64,000 nucleotides of DNA from Dulcicalothrix desertica PCC 7102 (lineage in GTDB: Bacteria > Cyanobacteriota > Cyanobacteriia > Cyanobacteriales > Nostocaceae). The position numbers and the translations under genes were made by a program. The notes under the pieces were generated by a model. It had not been told where the DNA came from. It did not search any database and saw only the letters and a program-made list of their open reading frames with translations. Positions 8,177-15,878 of this stretch are shown here, one piece after another. The stretch spans positions 18,774 to 82,773 of the forward strand of contig NZ_RSCL01000037.1 of NCBI RefSeq assembly GCF_003991905.1, read 5' to 3'. Numbering within the stretch: position 1 is the stretch's first letter; each line of letters begins with the position of its first letter.

Positions 8177-8637
8177 ATTAAGTAATACCCAGAGTTGATT
8201 TCCGCTATTTTTAGCTTACCGCGAATTGTGTCACTACCTCACTTTTGCGAACCCATATGCATATTGACACTCAATCATTTAATTTAATAATAAATAATTT
8301 TTTAATTCCTTTTATTCTATTTTTATTATTAGTATTAATGCTCTGCGGAACACCGAACTATTCAATAACAAATTACCACCCTTTTAAGATTTGCTTAACA
8401 AGTTTATATTTTTCGGATGAACGTGTACTTTTGTAATTATTACGAAATATTTACATAACAATTCAAAAGTAAAGTTTATTTTCATTTTGGCGCCTGACCT
8501 CTTTGAAGCTGGTATGGTTGAAAAGTAACGAAAAACAATATTCTGCGTAATATAAGTTAACGAATAACTCAAAGCGAATAACTTAAACCGAATAACTCAA
8601 ACTAATATAATCACTCTCTAGCACAAATCTAAACAAC
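8177..8637. other. 461-bp intergenic region
   Basis: It lies between divergent genes and should hold both promoters. At 8558-8602 there are three imperfect copies of a ~15-bp unit (CGAATAACTCAAA / CGAATAACTTAAA / CGAATAACTCAAA). A 63-codon open frame at 8245-8436 is AT-rich and hydrophobic with no recognisable motif; I do not call it a gene. Confidence 0.5.
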
Positions 8638-8991
8638 ATGTTAAGTCTAACTTCCCGCCCCAGCGTCAAAATACAGCATTTCCATGATGAATGGCTCGAA
8701 GATTGGTGCCAAGAAAATGGTTGGACTGATTTGTTCTGTGAACGTAAAAATAACTATTGGGCGTTTCCTCCAGGAGCAGTAATGCCTGAACCAATTCCTG
8801 GAAAAGTTTTAAGAAATATTAAGTCAAAAAATGGAATGACCCAGAGCGAAAAATTCTGGTCAGTATCCGCGATAATTGGTACATGTGTAGCAGTAATTTC
8901 TACTTATTTACTCAAATGTCCAATGCCAATGATTGTAGCTTTCGCGTTCGATGCAGTTACTGCGGCACATTTAGAATTAGAAGATATTTAG
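8638..8991 (+). CDS. conserved-looking protein of unknown function with one membrane hairpin
   Basis: A 117-residue protein I do not recognise. The first ~75 residues are soluble and aromatic-rich (FHDEWLEDWCQENGWTDLFCERKNNYWAFPPGAVMPEPIPG). The last 45 contain one or two hydrophobic stretches (FWSVSAIIGTCVAVISTYLLKCPMPMIVAFAFDAVTAA). Sensible amino-acid use and a clean start support it being real. It stands alone, followed by a hairpin repeat at 8993-9062 that may end transcription. Confidence 0.6.
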   Translation: MLSLTSRPSVKIQHFHDEWLEDWCQENGWTDLFCERKNNYWAFPPGAVMPEPIPGKVLRNIKSKNGMTQSEKFWSVSAIIGTCVAVISTYLLKCPMPMIVAFAFDAVTAAHLELEDI

Positions 8992-8992
8992 C

Positions 8993-9062
8993 AACAGATT
9001 ATGAACGGATGTAACGGATGGTTGATTTAACAATTCATCCGTTACATCCGTTACAACCGTTG
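8993..9062. repeat. AACGGATG-type inverted repeat, copy 1
   Basis: The left arm ends AACGGATGTAACGGATGG and the right arm reads ATCCGTTACATCCGTTAC, so an RNA would form a strong hairpin with a ~16-nt loop. Near-identical elements lie at 13934-13997 and 15172-15270, each just downstream of a plus-strand gene. Confidence 0.75.
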
Positions 9063-9166
9063 TCAGGAAGATTAAAACAACTGTTGCTAAAAGTGTAACC
9101 GTCTAGTGTACGCATGGTTTTGATGTCATAGTCAAACATGAAGACGTGGACACAAGGGTGAAGCGG

Positions 9167-10483
9167 ATGCAGGAAAAATCGAGCCAACGTTGCAATAAGT
9201 TTTTACAAAGACGATACGGCGTGCGTTTGGGAAGACGTTACGCATTAGCGGCAGCAGGTGTAGTACTAATGGGAATGATTGGATGCTCACCTTTAACAAG
9301 TGAGTCGAGTGCAGTTGCCGCGCGCCCTAACACAGAATCTCCGATGTCAAAAGTAGTAATTCCCGATACCAAGCTTGTTAATAGTAATACTAAGTTTGGT
9401 TTTAAGTTGTTTTCAGAAGTTCTCAAAAAGGATAAAGGCGCCAACGTTTTTGTTTCGCCTTCGAGTGTAGCTTTTGCTTTGGCAATGACTTATAACGGTG
9501 CTGAAGGAACAACTCAGCAAGCAATGGCAAAGGCCTTAGAATATTCTGGGTTGAGCTTGCAGCAAATAAATTCATCGAATGCAGCATTAAAAACGCTTCT
9601 AGAAAATCCTGATCCAAAAGTACAGCTAACTATTGCTAATTCGCTATGGACTAATAGTAATGCGTCGTTAAATCCAAGTTTCATGCAACGAAACCGCGAT
9701 TTTTATGCTTCGCGCGTTACAAACCTAGATTTTACTGACAGCGGCGCCGCGAATACGATTAATAACTGGGTCAAAGATTCGACGCGCGGTAAAATTGATA
9801 AAATTGTTGAGCAAATCAGTCCAGACCAAGTAATGTTCTTAATTAATGCCATTTACTTTAAAGGCGCCTGGACTGAACCATTTGATAAAAGCCAAACCAA
9901 AGAACAACCTTTCACAAAAGCGTCCGGTCAAATTGTTCAAACTCCGATGATGACGCAACGAGGGAAGTATAAGTATTTAGAGAATAATAAGTTTCAAGCA
10001 ATAAGCTTACCTTATGGTAGAGACGGTAAAATCAGCTTTTATGTATTTTTGCCGAAAGAGAATTCGGGTGATTTGAAAGAGTTTTACCAAAGTTTAAATT
10101 CTCTTAACTGGGAAAAATGGATGCCACAGTTCCAGTCGCGCTCTGGTGAAATTCGATTGCCTCGTTTTAAAATGGATTACGAGGTAACACTCAACGATGC
10201 TTTAACAGCGTTGGGTATGGGAGAAGCATTTAGCGATAAAGCCAATTTTTCGGGAATTGGTAAAAATCTTGCTATTAGTACTGTTAAGCATAAAACTTTT
10301 GTTGAAGTATCTGAAGAAGGAACAGAGGCAGCAGCAGCGACTTCAGTAGGCATTGTCGCGCTTTCTGCCCCTATGAACCCTCCATTTTCGATGGTTGTTG
10401 ACCGTCCATTTTTCACATTCGTTCGCGATAATCAAACGGGCAGCATTTTGTTCATGGGTTCAATTGTGGCGCCACAGTCGTAG
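9167..10483 (+). CDS. serpin-family protease inhibitor, predicted lipoprotein
   Basis: A 438-residue serpin with a lipoprotein signal: basic start, hydrophobic run and lipobox MIGC at Cys40. Typical serpin segments follow: NVFVSPSSVAFALAMTYNGAEGTT, INNWVKDSTRGKIDKI, FLINAIYFKGAWTEPFD, LPRFKMDYEVTL, and the C-terminal VDRPFFTFVRDNQTGSILFMG. The reactive loop has the inhibitory hinge EEGTEAAAAT. Counting from P17 puts P1-P1' at Leu-Ser (IVAL|SAP), suggesting a chymotrypsin- or elastase-like target. I prefer the ATG at 9167 (AAGGG at 9154-9158) over the GTG at 9146, which has no ribosome site. The 3' end overlaps the opposite gene by 32 bp. Confidence 0.9.
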   Translation: MQEKSSQRCNKFLQRRYGVRLGRRYALAAAGVVLMGMIGCSPLTSESSAVAARPNTESPMSKVVIPDTKLVNSNTKFGFKLFSEVLKKDKGANVFVSPSSVAFALAMTYNGAEGTTQQAMAKALEYSGLSLQQINSSNAALKTLLENPDPKVQLTIANSLWTNSNASLNPSFMQRNRDFYASRVTNLDFTDSGAANTINNWVKDSTRGKIDKIVEQISPDQVMFLINAIYFKGAWTEPFDKSQTKEQPFTKASGQIVQTPMMTQRGKYKYLENNKFQAISLPYGRDGKISFYVFLPKENSGDLKEFYQSLNSLNWEKWMPQFQSRSGEIRLPRFKMDYEVTLNDALTALGMGEAFSDKANFSGIGKNLAISTVKHKTFVEVSEEGTEAAAATSVGIVALSAPMNPPFSMVVDRPFFTFVRDNQTGSILFMGSIVAPQS

Positions 10484-11648
10484 AAGTCGTTGAATTAGAT
10501 TGACTAATTTGACTAGATGTGGACACCGACATTTCGCTTGCTGTATTGGGTGCAGCTACTTCCGACAAAATAATGGGACTTTCATTACTACCACTTGCAC
10601 GTCGCAACGCACTTAAAGCGGTTTTAACTACTACCGCACTAGGTACAGCTAAAATAACTCCTAATAAACCTCCGATTCTAGCTCCGGTCAAAACAGAAAT
10701 TAATAGCCAAACAGGGTTTAAGCCAGTAAAACTGCCCAGAATACGGGGTGCAATCAAGTTTTCCAAAATTTGTTGAACGATTACTGCTGCAATTAATACT
10801 CTTCCCCCCATACCAAAATCTTGCAGCGCAACAAGAGAAGTTGTTAAGGCAATACCAACAGAACCACCATAGGGTACAAGTGCCATTAAACCAATTGTCA
10901 AGCCAAATAATAACCCAAAGGGTACCTTTAGCCATAAAAAGGTAGGAATTAAGGCACTGGCCATACAGGTAGAGATAATTAACTGAGTAATGAAGAAATT
11001 TTCAAAGCTGGAGCGTAACGTTTGTGAAAACGGTTCGCGGAATTTAGCAGGAAGCCAATCGACCAAGCTTTGCCAAAGTTCATCACCATGCTGCAATAGA
11101 TAAAATGTCAACACCATTGTGAGCAAGAAGTCTAGCAAGGAAGTCACTGTAATAACTGCTAGGTTTAGAACTTGCCCTGCAATAGCTTGTAATTGTCCTT
11201 TTACACGGTCATTAATTTGTACTACTAATGCATCTAGGTTTACAGGCAAACCTAGAATTTCGGCTTTTTCGTTCAACATCATTAATTGTGAACGTCCCGA
11301 GTCTATTAACTCTGGAATGCGCGCGACTAATTGTTGAGCTTGAGTTAGAGCTAGTGGAATTAGCGTAACGCCTAATGCCAGTAGAATTGACAAAGCCAGT
11401 AAAAATACTAAGATAGCTACTGGTTCCCGTTTGGCGCCTTGGCGTTCCATCCAACTTACAGGATAGTTAAGCAGAAACGCTAACACTGATGCTCCGACTA
11501 AAATAACAATCAGCGAATGGAAATACTCAAAAATTGCCGAAATTGCCCATCCATTGAGGACGAGCAACGGGGCAAAGAGCGCGATTGCTACAAATCGCGC
11601 AATTGGCGTTAGTGTTTGCCACCAGTTTAGGAGCTTGCGTGTCTGCAT
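10452..11648 (-). CDS. AI-2E family (PerM-like) membrane transporter
   Basis: A 398-residue integral membrane protein with seven or eight helices and the family layout: paired N-terminal helices (FVAIALFAPLLVLNGWAI, LIVILVGASVLAFLLNYP), a long amphipathic middle (LMMLNEKAEILGLPVNLDALV), and the C-terminal block LMALVPYGGSVGIALTTSLVAL followed by LENLIAPRILGSFTGLNPVWLLISVLTGARIGGLLGVILAVP. Substrates range from autoinducer-2 to ions, so I give none. The C-terminal ~45 residues are Ser/Thr-rich and low in complexity, and the end overlaps the serpin gene tail to tail. Confidence 0.85.
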   Translation of the reverse strand: MQTRKLLNWWQTLTPIARFVAIALFAPLLVLNGWAISAIFEYFHSLIVILVGASVLAFLLNYPVSWMERQGAKREPVAILVFLLALSILLALGVTLIPLALTQAQQLVARIPELIDSGRSQLMMLNEKAEILGLPVNLDALVVQINDRVKGQLQAIAGQVLNLAVITVTSLLDFLLTMVLTFYLLQHGDELWQSLVDWLPAKFREPFSQTLRSSFENFFITQLIISTCMASALIPTFLWLKVPFGLLFGLTIGLMALVPYGGSVGIALTTSLVALQDFGMGGRVLIAAVIVQQILENLIAPRILGSFTGLNPVWLLISVLTGARIGGLLGVILAVPSAVVVKTALSALRRASGSNESPIILSEVAAPNTASEMSVSTSSQISQSNSTTSTTVAPQLNP

Positions 11649-11771
11649 CTGCTGCTACATGCCTGATACAACTAAATAAATATGTTCATAAGTCATTAGT
11701 CTATTATCTCTGACAAAAAGACTTACACACATCTGTCTTGCGTGCGTATTAAAGAATTTCTCGCTTAGATT

Positions 11772-12176
11772 ATGAAAAAACGTAAATCGATTTTTAATTT
11801 ATCAAGTACACATGCAGGCGCCCGTAGCGATGCATCTACCTTACAATTGGTGTTATACATAATTCCGGTTGTGGGCTTTTTTCCCTCACTGTGGACACTG
11901 TATAGTCGTCAGGGGACACGGGAACAACTTATAGCAAGTAAGTTGTCTATTACTTTGATGCTTACTTGGATACTGGGATACCTGTTACTCGCGACAGGAG
12001 CAGAGCAAGCGTCAAATACGTTGGCATTGCGTCTACTTATATTGAATAGTTTTTTGACATCAGGGTACTTTTTAGTTAGCGCTTGGTTAGTTGTACGCGC
12101 TCTTAAAGGTAATCGTGTGCGCGTACCGGGATTTAATAAGCTTTCGGAACGTCTTTTAGGTAAATATACTCGTTAA
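11772..12176 (+). CDS. small membrane protein of unknown function
   Basis: A 134-residue protein with a short basic N-terminus and about three hydrophobic helices (LVLYIIPVVGFFPSLWTLY, KLSITLMLTWILGYLLLATG, LRLLILNSFLTSGYFLVSAWLVVRAL), ending in a basic tail. Not recognised by name, though helix spacing looks like a conserved cyanobacterial membrane protein. It sits ~330 bp upstream of the LCP gene on the same strand; a link to cell-wall or glycan work is only positional. Confidence 0.6.
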   Translation: MKKRKSIFNLSSTHAGARSDASTLQLVLYIIPVVGFFPSLWTLYSRQGTREQLIASKLSITLMLTWILGYLLLATGAEQASNTLALRLLILNSFLTSGYFLVSAWLVVRALKGNRVRVPGFNKLSERLLGKYTR

Positions 12177-12503
12177 AATTAAAATTAGGCATTTTCAGGC
12201 AATATTGATAAGTATTTACACGGAACTTTGCGCTCTTGTAACCAACATGCTGCTCATAGGTCTAGTCAAATCGGCTTAAATATTGCCATACTTCAATAAA
12301 ACAAGCCAAGCATCTCCGGATTTGCTTTAGGAGGAACAGAAAAATAAGGAAAATACAGTTATAAGTGTTTTGGTTAACACCGATATACGGTACTTAGCCT
12401 TAATAATTCTAAGAGTTAGCAATTTAATTTCAAAGCATCTACGTATAAAAAGTAGAGACATTACATGTAACGTCTCTACCCGGTTAATTTATATAGATTA
12501 AGT
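12177..12503. other. 327-bp intergenic region
   Basis: Between the small membrane protein and the LCP gene. It holds one 28-bp palindrome (12452-12479) close to the LCP start and otherwise AT-rich sequence that presumably carries the LCP promoter. No short gene is evident. Confidence 0.5.
12452..12479. repeat. 28-bp GTAGAGAC...GTCTCTAC palindrome, copy 1
   Basis: Outer arms GTAGAGAC / GTCTCTAC with centre ATTACATGTAAC; one arm mismatch. See the other seven copies at 20876, 26703, 42101, 42210, 43379, 48628 and 60753. Confidence 0.85.
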
Positions 12504-13928
12504 GTGAGGAAGTCAGTGACGATTCAAAGAACTTCTGCGGAAGAGAACTTTTCAAGTGATACTAAGAATGTAAGCAGTAAAAAAATTCCGGACAAATCAG
12601 GACGTTGGTTATGGTTCTGGGTGGGGATGAGCGGAATAGCAATGGTATCGGCGACTGCTGGAGCATTACTAGCGGTATCCTTAAGCAGCACCCCTCTGAT
12701 GCAAGCGAACTTAAGTCCACAAGAAGCAGCAGTATTCGATGGGGACCGCATTGCCGGAGGTGGGTTACGCTTTTCTGAATTGACACGTCCTGTCAACATT
12801 CTTGTGATGGGAATGAGCGTGCTTCCTCCCGATGTTAAAAATCCTCCTACCGAAAGTCAAAATCTTCGTTACCTTCCCCAAGTTAATTCCTTTGACGGTT
12901 TAGCGGATGTAATGTTATTAATTCGCTTTGACCCAGAAAATAAAACTTTAAAAATGCTCTCTATACCCCGTGATACCCGAATTGATATTGAGGGACACGG
13001 AACAAAAAAAATTAATGCAGCTAATACCTTTGGTGGACCTGCTTTAACTGCCAAAACAGTCAGCAACTTGCTGGGTGGTGTGGGAGTTGACCGTTATGTT
13101 CGTATTAATGTACTAGGTGTTGGCAAGTTAATTGATGCCTTGGGTGGTGTCAATGTTTTTGTGCCCAAGGACATGAAATATCAAGATGATTCACAGCATC
13201 TTTACATTAACCTTAAAAAAGGTCAGCAGCATTTAGATGGTAATAAAGCGTTACAGTTACTACGTTACCGTCACGATGAAAATGGCGACATTGGTCGAAT
13301 TCAGCGTCAGCAAATGGTAATGCGTGCGCTTATGGACCAAACTCTTAACCCAGCAACTTTGGGACGTTTACCAGATGTACTCAACGTCGTCAAAGAACAC
13401 ATTGATACTAACTTGACCGTTGAAGAATTATTAGCGTTGGTAGGATATGGCGCCCGTACAAACCGTTCAAATATACTACAGTTAATGGTGCCAGGTCGGT
13501 TTAGCGAGAAAAACGAATTTGACGCGAGTTACTGGATACCAAACAGTGACCGGATTGCGAAAACAATGGCACAGCACTTTGATTTGCAATCTGTAGCAGC
13601 GACAAAAGACACCGAACCCAGGAGGTTGCGTATTGCAATTCAAGATAGTACTGGGGATGAGAAAACTAACCTCCAACCTTTAATTCGGATTTTAGAAAAG
13701 GCAGGTTATCGTAACGTATTTATCGCAAAAAGCTGGGGTGAACCGTTACAAGTCACTCATATTCTGGCACAGCAAGGTGATGGTAATGAAGCTGAGTCGG
13801 TACGTAGTACTCTAGGTTTCGGTGAAGTTCGTGTTGAAAGTACAGGTACTCTAGGCTCGGATGTTAGTATCCAAGTTGGTAAAGACTGGTTACAGCAACT
13901 CAATTCGACAGAAAATCAAGGTGGATAG
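12504..13928 (+). CDS. LytR-CpsA-Psr (LCP) family glycopolymer ligase
   Basis: A 474-residue protein. A cytoplasmic tail is followed by one membrane helix (about 33-55, WLWFWVGMSGIAMVSATAGALLAVSL). The LCP domain (about 95-290) shows ILVMGMSV, LLIRFDPENKTLKMLSIPRDTRIDI, GTKKINAANTFGG and LLRYRHDENGDIGRIQRQQMVM, including the Arg and Asp residues that bind polyprenyl-pyrophosphate and magnesium. A C-terminal LytR_C-type domain (about 370-465, LRIAIQDSTGDEKTNLQPLIRILEKAGY) follows. LCP enzymes attach polymers to peptidoglycan. It starts at GTG with GTGAGGAAG context. A hairpin repeat lies just downstream. Confidence 0.92.
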   Translation: MRKSVTIQRTSAEENFSSDTKNVSSKKIPDKSGRWLWFWVGMSGIAMVSATAGALLAVSLSSTPLMQANLSPQEAAVFDGDRIAGGGLRFSELTRPVNILVMGMSVLPPDVKNPPTESQNLRYLPQVNSFDGLADVMLLIRFDPENKTLKMLSIPRDTRIDIEGHGTKKINAANTFGGPALTAKTVSNLLGGVGVDRYVRINVLGVGKLIDALGGVNVFVPKDMKYQDDSQHLYINLKKGQQHLDGNKALQLLRYRHDENGDIGRIQRQQMVMRALMDQTLNPATLGRLPDVLNVVKEHIDTNLTVEELLALVGYGARTNRSNILQLMVPGRFSEKNEFDASYWIPNSDRIAKTMAQHFDLQSVAATKDTEPRRLRIAIQDSTGDEKTNLQPLIRILEKAGYRNVFIAKSWGEPLQVTHILAQQGDGNEAESVRSTLGFGEVRVESTGTLGSDVSIQVGKDWLQQLNSTENQGG

Positions 13929-14266
13929 TCCTGGCAACGGATGATAAACGGATGTAACGGATAGGCGTTTTAGATAATTCATCCGTTACATCCGTTGTAT
14001 TCTTTGCTTTTTTTTAGCAATTTAAGAAGAATACTTGCTTTATCAGTAAGTTTACTTATATTATACATAGTTATATTTGCAGGAAAATATTATACGTAAA
14101 TGTCAGAGTAATTCTACGCACGTAGAATTTTAATAGCTGCATCGTATAATATCAATTTCGCATAATCATTGAACAATATAATTTGCTCTAGGCAACTACC
14201 TTACTTGTACGGTGGTAAGTTTTGGTTGCTTTTTGTCTGTAATTTGACAATATATCAAAGAATTTT
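13929..14266. other. 338-bp intergenic region
   Basis: It begins with an AACGGATG-type hairpin (13934-13997), likely the end of the LCP transcript, and then AT-rich DNA leading to the PEP-CTERM gene. A short inverted pair, TACGCACGTAGAATT, lies near 14114-14129. Nothing else is visible. Confidence 0.5.
13934..13997. repeat. AACGGATG-type inverted repeat, copy 2
   Basis: Left arm contains AACGGATGATAAACGG then ATGTAACGGAT; the right arm is ATCCGTTACATCCGTTG. It is the most compact of the three copies and sits 5 bp after the LCP stop. Confidence 0.75.
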
Positions 14267-15118
14267 ATGCAAAAACTTTTGAACTCAAAGTACTTTTTAC
14301 TATTGACATTTACAGCTATTACTAGTTGTTTTATAACGCCAAAAGCCAGTATAGCTGCAACTTTTGCATTTTCAGAAGCTGGTTTTAGGTTTGATAATTT
14401 TAGTGTTAGTCCAAAGGATGTAGAGACTTTCGCAGATACAAATATCCAGGCTATTAATTTTAGTTCTCAAGGTAAAGCTAATGCTGATGCAGAAGCAAAT
14501 GCTAATTTTACTAGCATTCCTAATTTACCTTTATCATTCGCTAATAATCTTTCATCAAGTATAGCTATGGGTGAAGGGAAAGACTATTTTGGTAGCGCTG
14601 AAAGTGTTGCTAGTGTTACAGGTTATAACTTTCAAGTTGCACCAGAAGGTATTTTTTCGTTTGACTTTACGGGGTTTCTTGTTCTTCTGGCTCTAGCTGA
14701 TGACCCTACAACTGAATATGCCAGTGCCGATGGTGAAATCTCACTTCAATTATATGACCAAGATAACGGCGTACTTTTAGACTCACTATCAATACAAGGA
14801 AATACGGCGACTTCTAATAATTTGAGTTTTCTCACCCAGAATAAAACCGATAATTTCTCTTTTATTCCTACTGACACTTCTTTTGATACAGACTTTAACG
14901 GTATAAATAAATACGCTATTGCTAGTGTTAAAGGTAAGTACTCTAGAAAACTTGCAGCAGGCGCCAATCTGAGTTTGTTTGAGCTAAAAAATAATCGTGT
15001 GCGTGTTGCAGTTCCAGAACCCACAAGTCAGTTGGCTCTTGTTTTTGGCGCAATAAGTATTCTCCTAATTGTAAAACGAGAGCGTAAATTACTTCAGAAC
15101 AAAATTACTATTAAATAA
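14267..15118 (+). CDS. PEP-CTERM sorting-domain protein
   Basis: A 283-residue secreted protein. Signal peptide: residues 1-31 (LLLTFTAITSCFITPKASIAAT). The C-terminus has the tripartite exosortase signal: VPEPTS, hydrophobic QLALVFGAISILLIV, then basic KRERK. The body is Ala/Ser/Asn-rich and beta-like with many GKANADAEANAN-type stretches; no enzyme motif. PEP-CTERM proteins are cut and anchored by exosortase and often associate with exopolysaccharide. No exosortase gene is in this window. It stands alone, followed by a hairpin repeat. Confidence 0.85.
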   Translation: MQKLLNSKYFLLLTFTAITSCFITPKASIAATFAFSEAGFRFDNFSVSPKDVETFADTNIQAINFSSQGKANADAEANANFTSIPNLPLSFANNLSSSIAMGEGKDYFGSAESVASVTGYNFQVAPEGIFSFDFTGFLVLLALADDPTTEYASADGEISLQLYDQDNGVLLDSLSIQGNTATSNNLSFLTQNKTDNFSFIPTDTSFDTDFNGINKYAIASVKGKYSRKLAAGANLSLFELKNNRVRVAVPEPTSQLALVFGAISILLIVKRERKLLQNKITIK

Positions 15119-15878
15119 AAAGAAAGAAGCTAGTGGTTTATGTCAAAAGTTTTGGAAGGTTGTAAAATCGGCAACGGATGATAAACGGATGTAACGGATG
15201 GTTGATTTTTAATAATTAGATGAGCGTTTGTAACCAATAACTTATCCGTTACATCCGCTCTGATCCGTTGCTAATCAACACACCAAAATTAATGACACAG
15301 ACCACTAGAGAACGCTGTTTTTAAGGCAATTTGGCAGGTTCATAGTCGATAAACCCCGCCAAGCTTCTATTTGCCCCTATTTTCCACTACTTACAGTGAT
15401 ACTTCTTATATAAAACCTATAATTTTACTGATTTTTATACTCGAAAATTAATTTTCTTTAAGAAATACATTAAAAAAATAAAGCAACATTTAAAATTAGG
15501 TATAGGACAGCGTATTAAGCGCTAACATAAATAAGTTCAGTTAAATTAAATAAGTTCATAAGTGCTAGAGCAAAGTTATTTATCTTTTTCTCCTCAAAGA
15601 TAATATTAAGCCATAGCATTCATTTGCTTAATGGCAAGGTCAGAAAATTACAAATTAATAAAAACTTAAAGATTAAAGGCTTTGTCATCTACCCAGAGAA
15701 TGAGGTAAGCAAATTCCCTAGATAGGTCAGAAAGCATATAAGAGCATCATTTCTTTAAAGGTTGATGCCATGCTTGTCTTCGGTCAGATTAATTTGCGAT
15801 TAAAGTCTCATGGATTTTTTTGAAAGAGAGAAAAATATATAATTCATTTCTTTTGAATATACAAAAGGTTGGTGTGAC
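15119..15878. other. 760-bp intergenic region ahead of the export cassette
   Basis: Contains the third AACGGATG hairpin (15172-15270), then about 600 bp of AT-rich DNA with no convincing open frame in either direction. This is the longest gene-free stretch in the window and lies upstream of the peptide-export genes, so it should hold their promoter. A ribosome-site-like AAAGGTTGG lies 7-15 bp ahead of the ABC gene start. Confidence 0.5.
15172..15270. repeat. AACGGATG-type inverted repeat, copy 3 (expanded loop)
   Basis: Same arms as the copies at 8993 and 13934 (AACGGATGATAAACGG..., ...ATCCGTTACATCCG) but with a ~45-bp loop. It is downstream of the PEP-CTERM gene. Confidence 0.7.

Noticed and set aside
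8245..8436. 63-codon hydrophobic open frame
   Set aside because: AT-rich, no ribosome site or motif; composition like the surrounding intergenic DNA.
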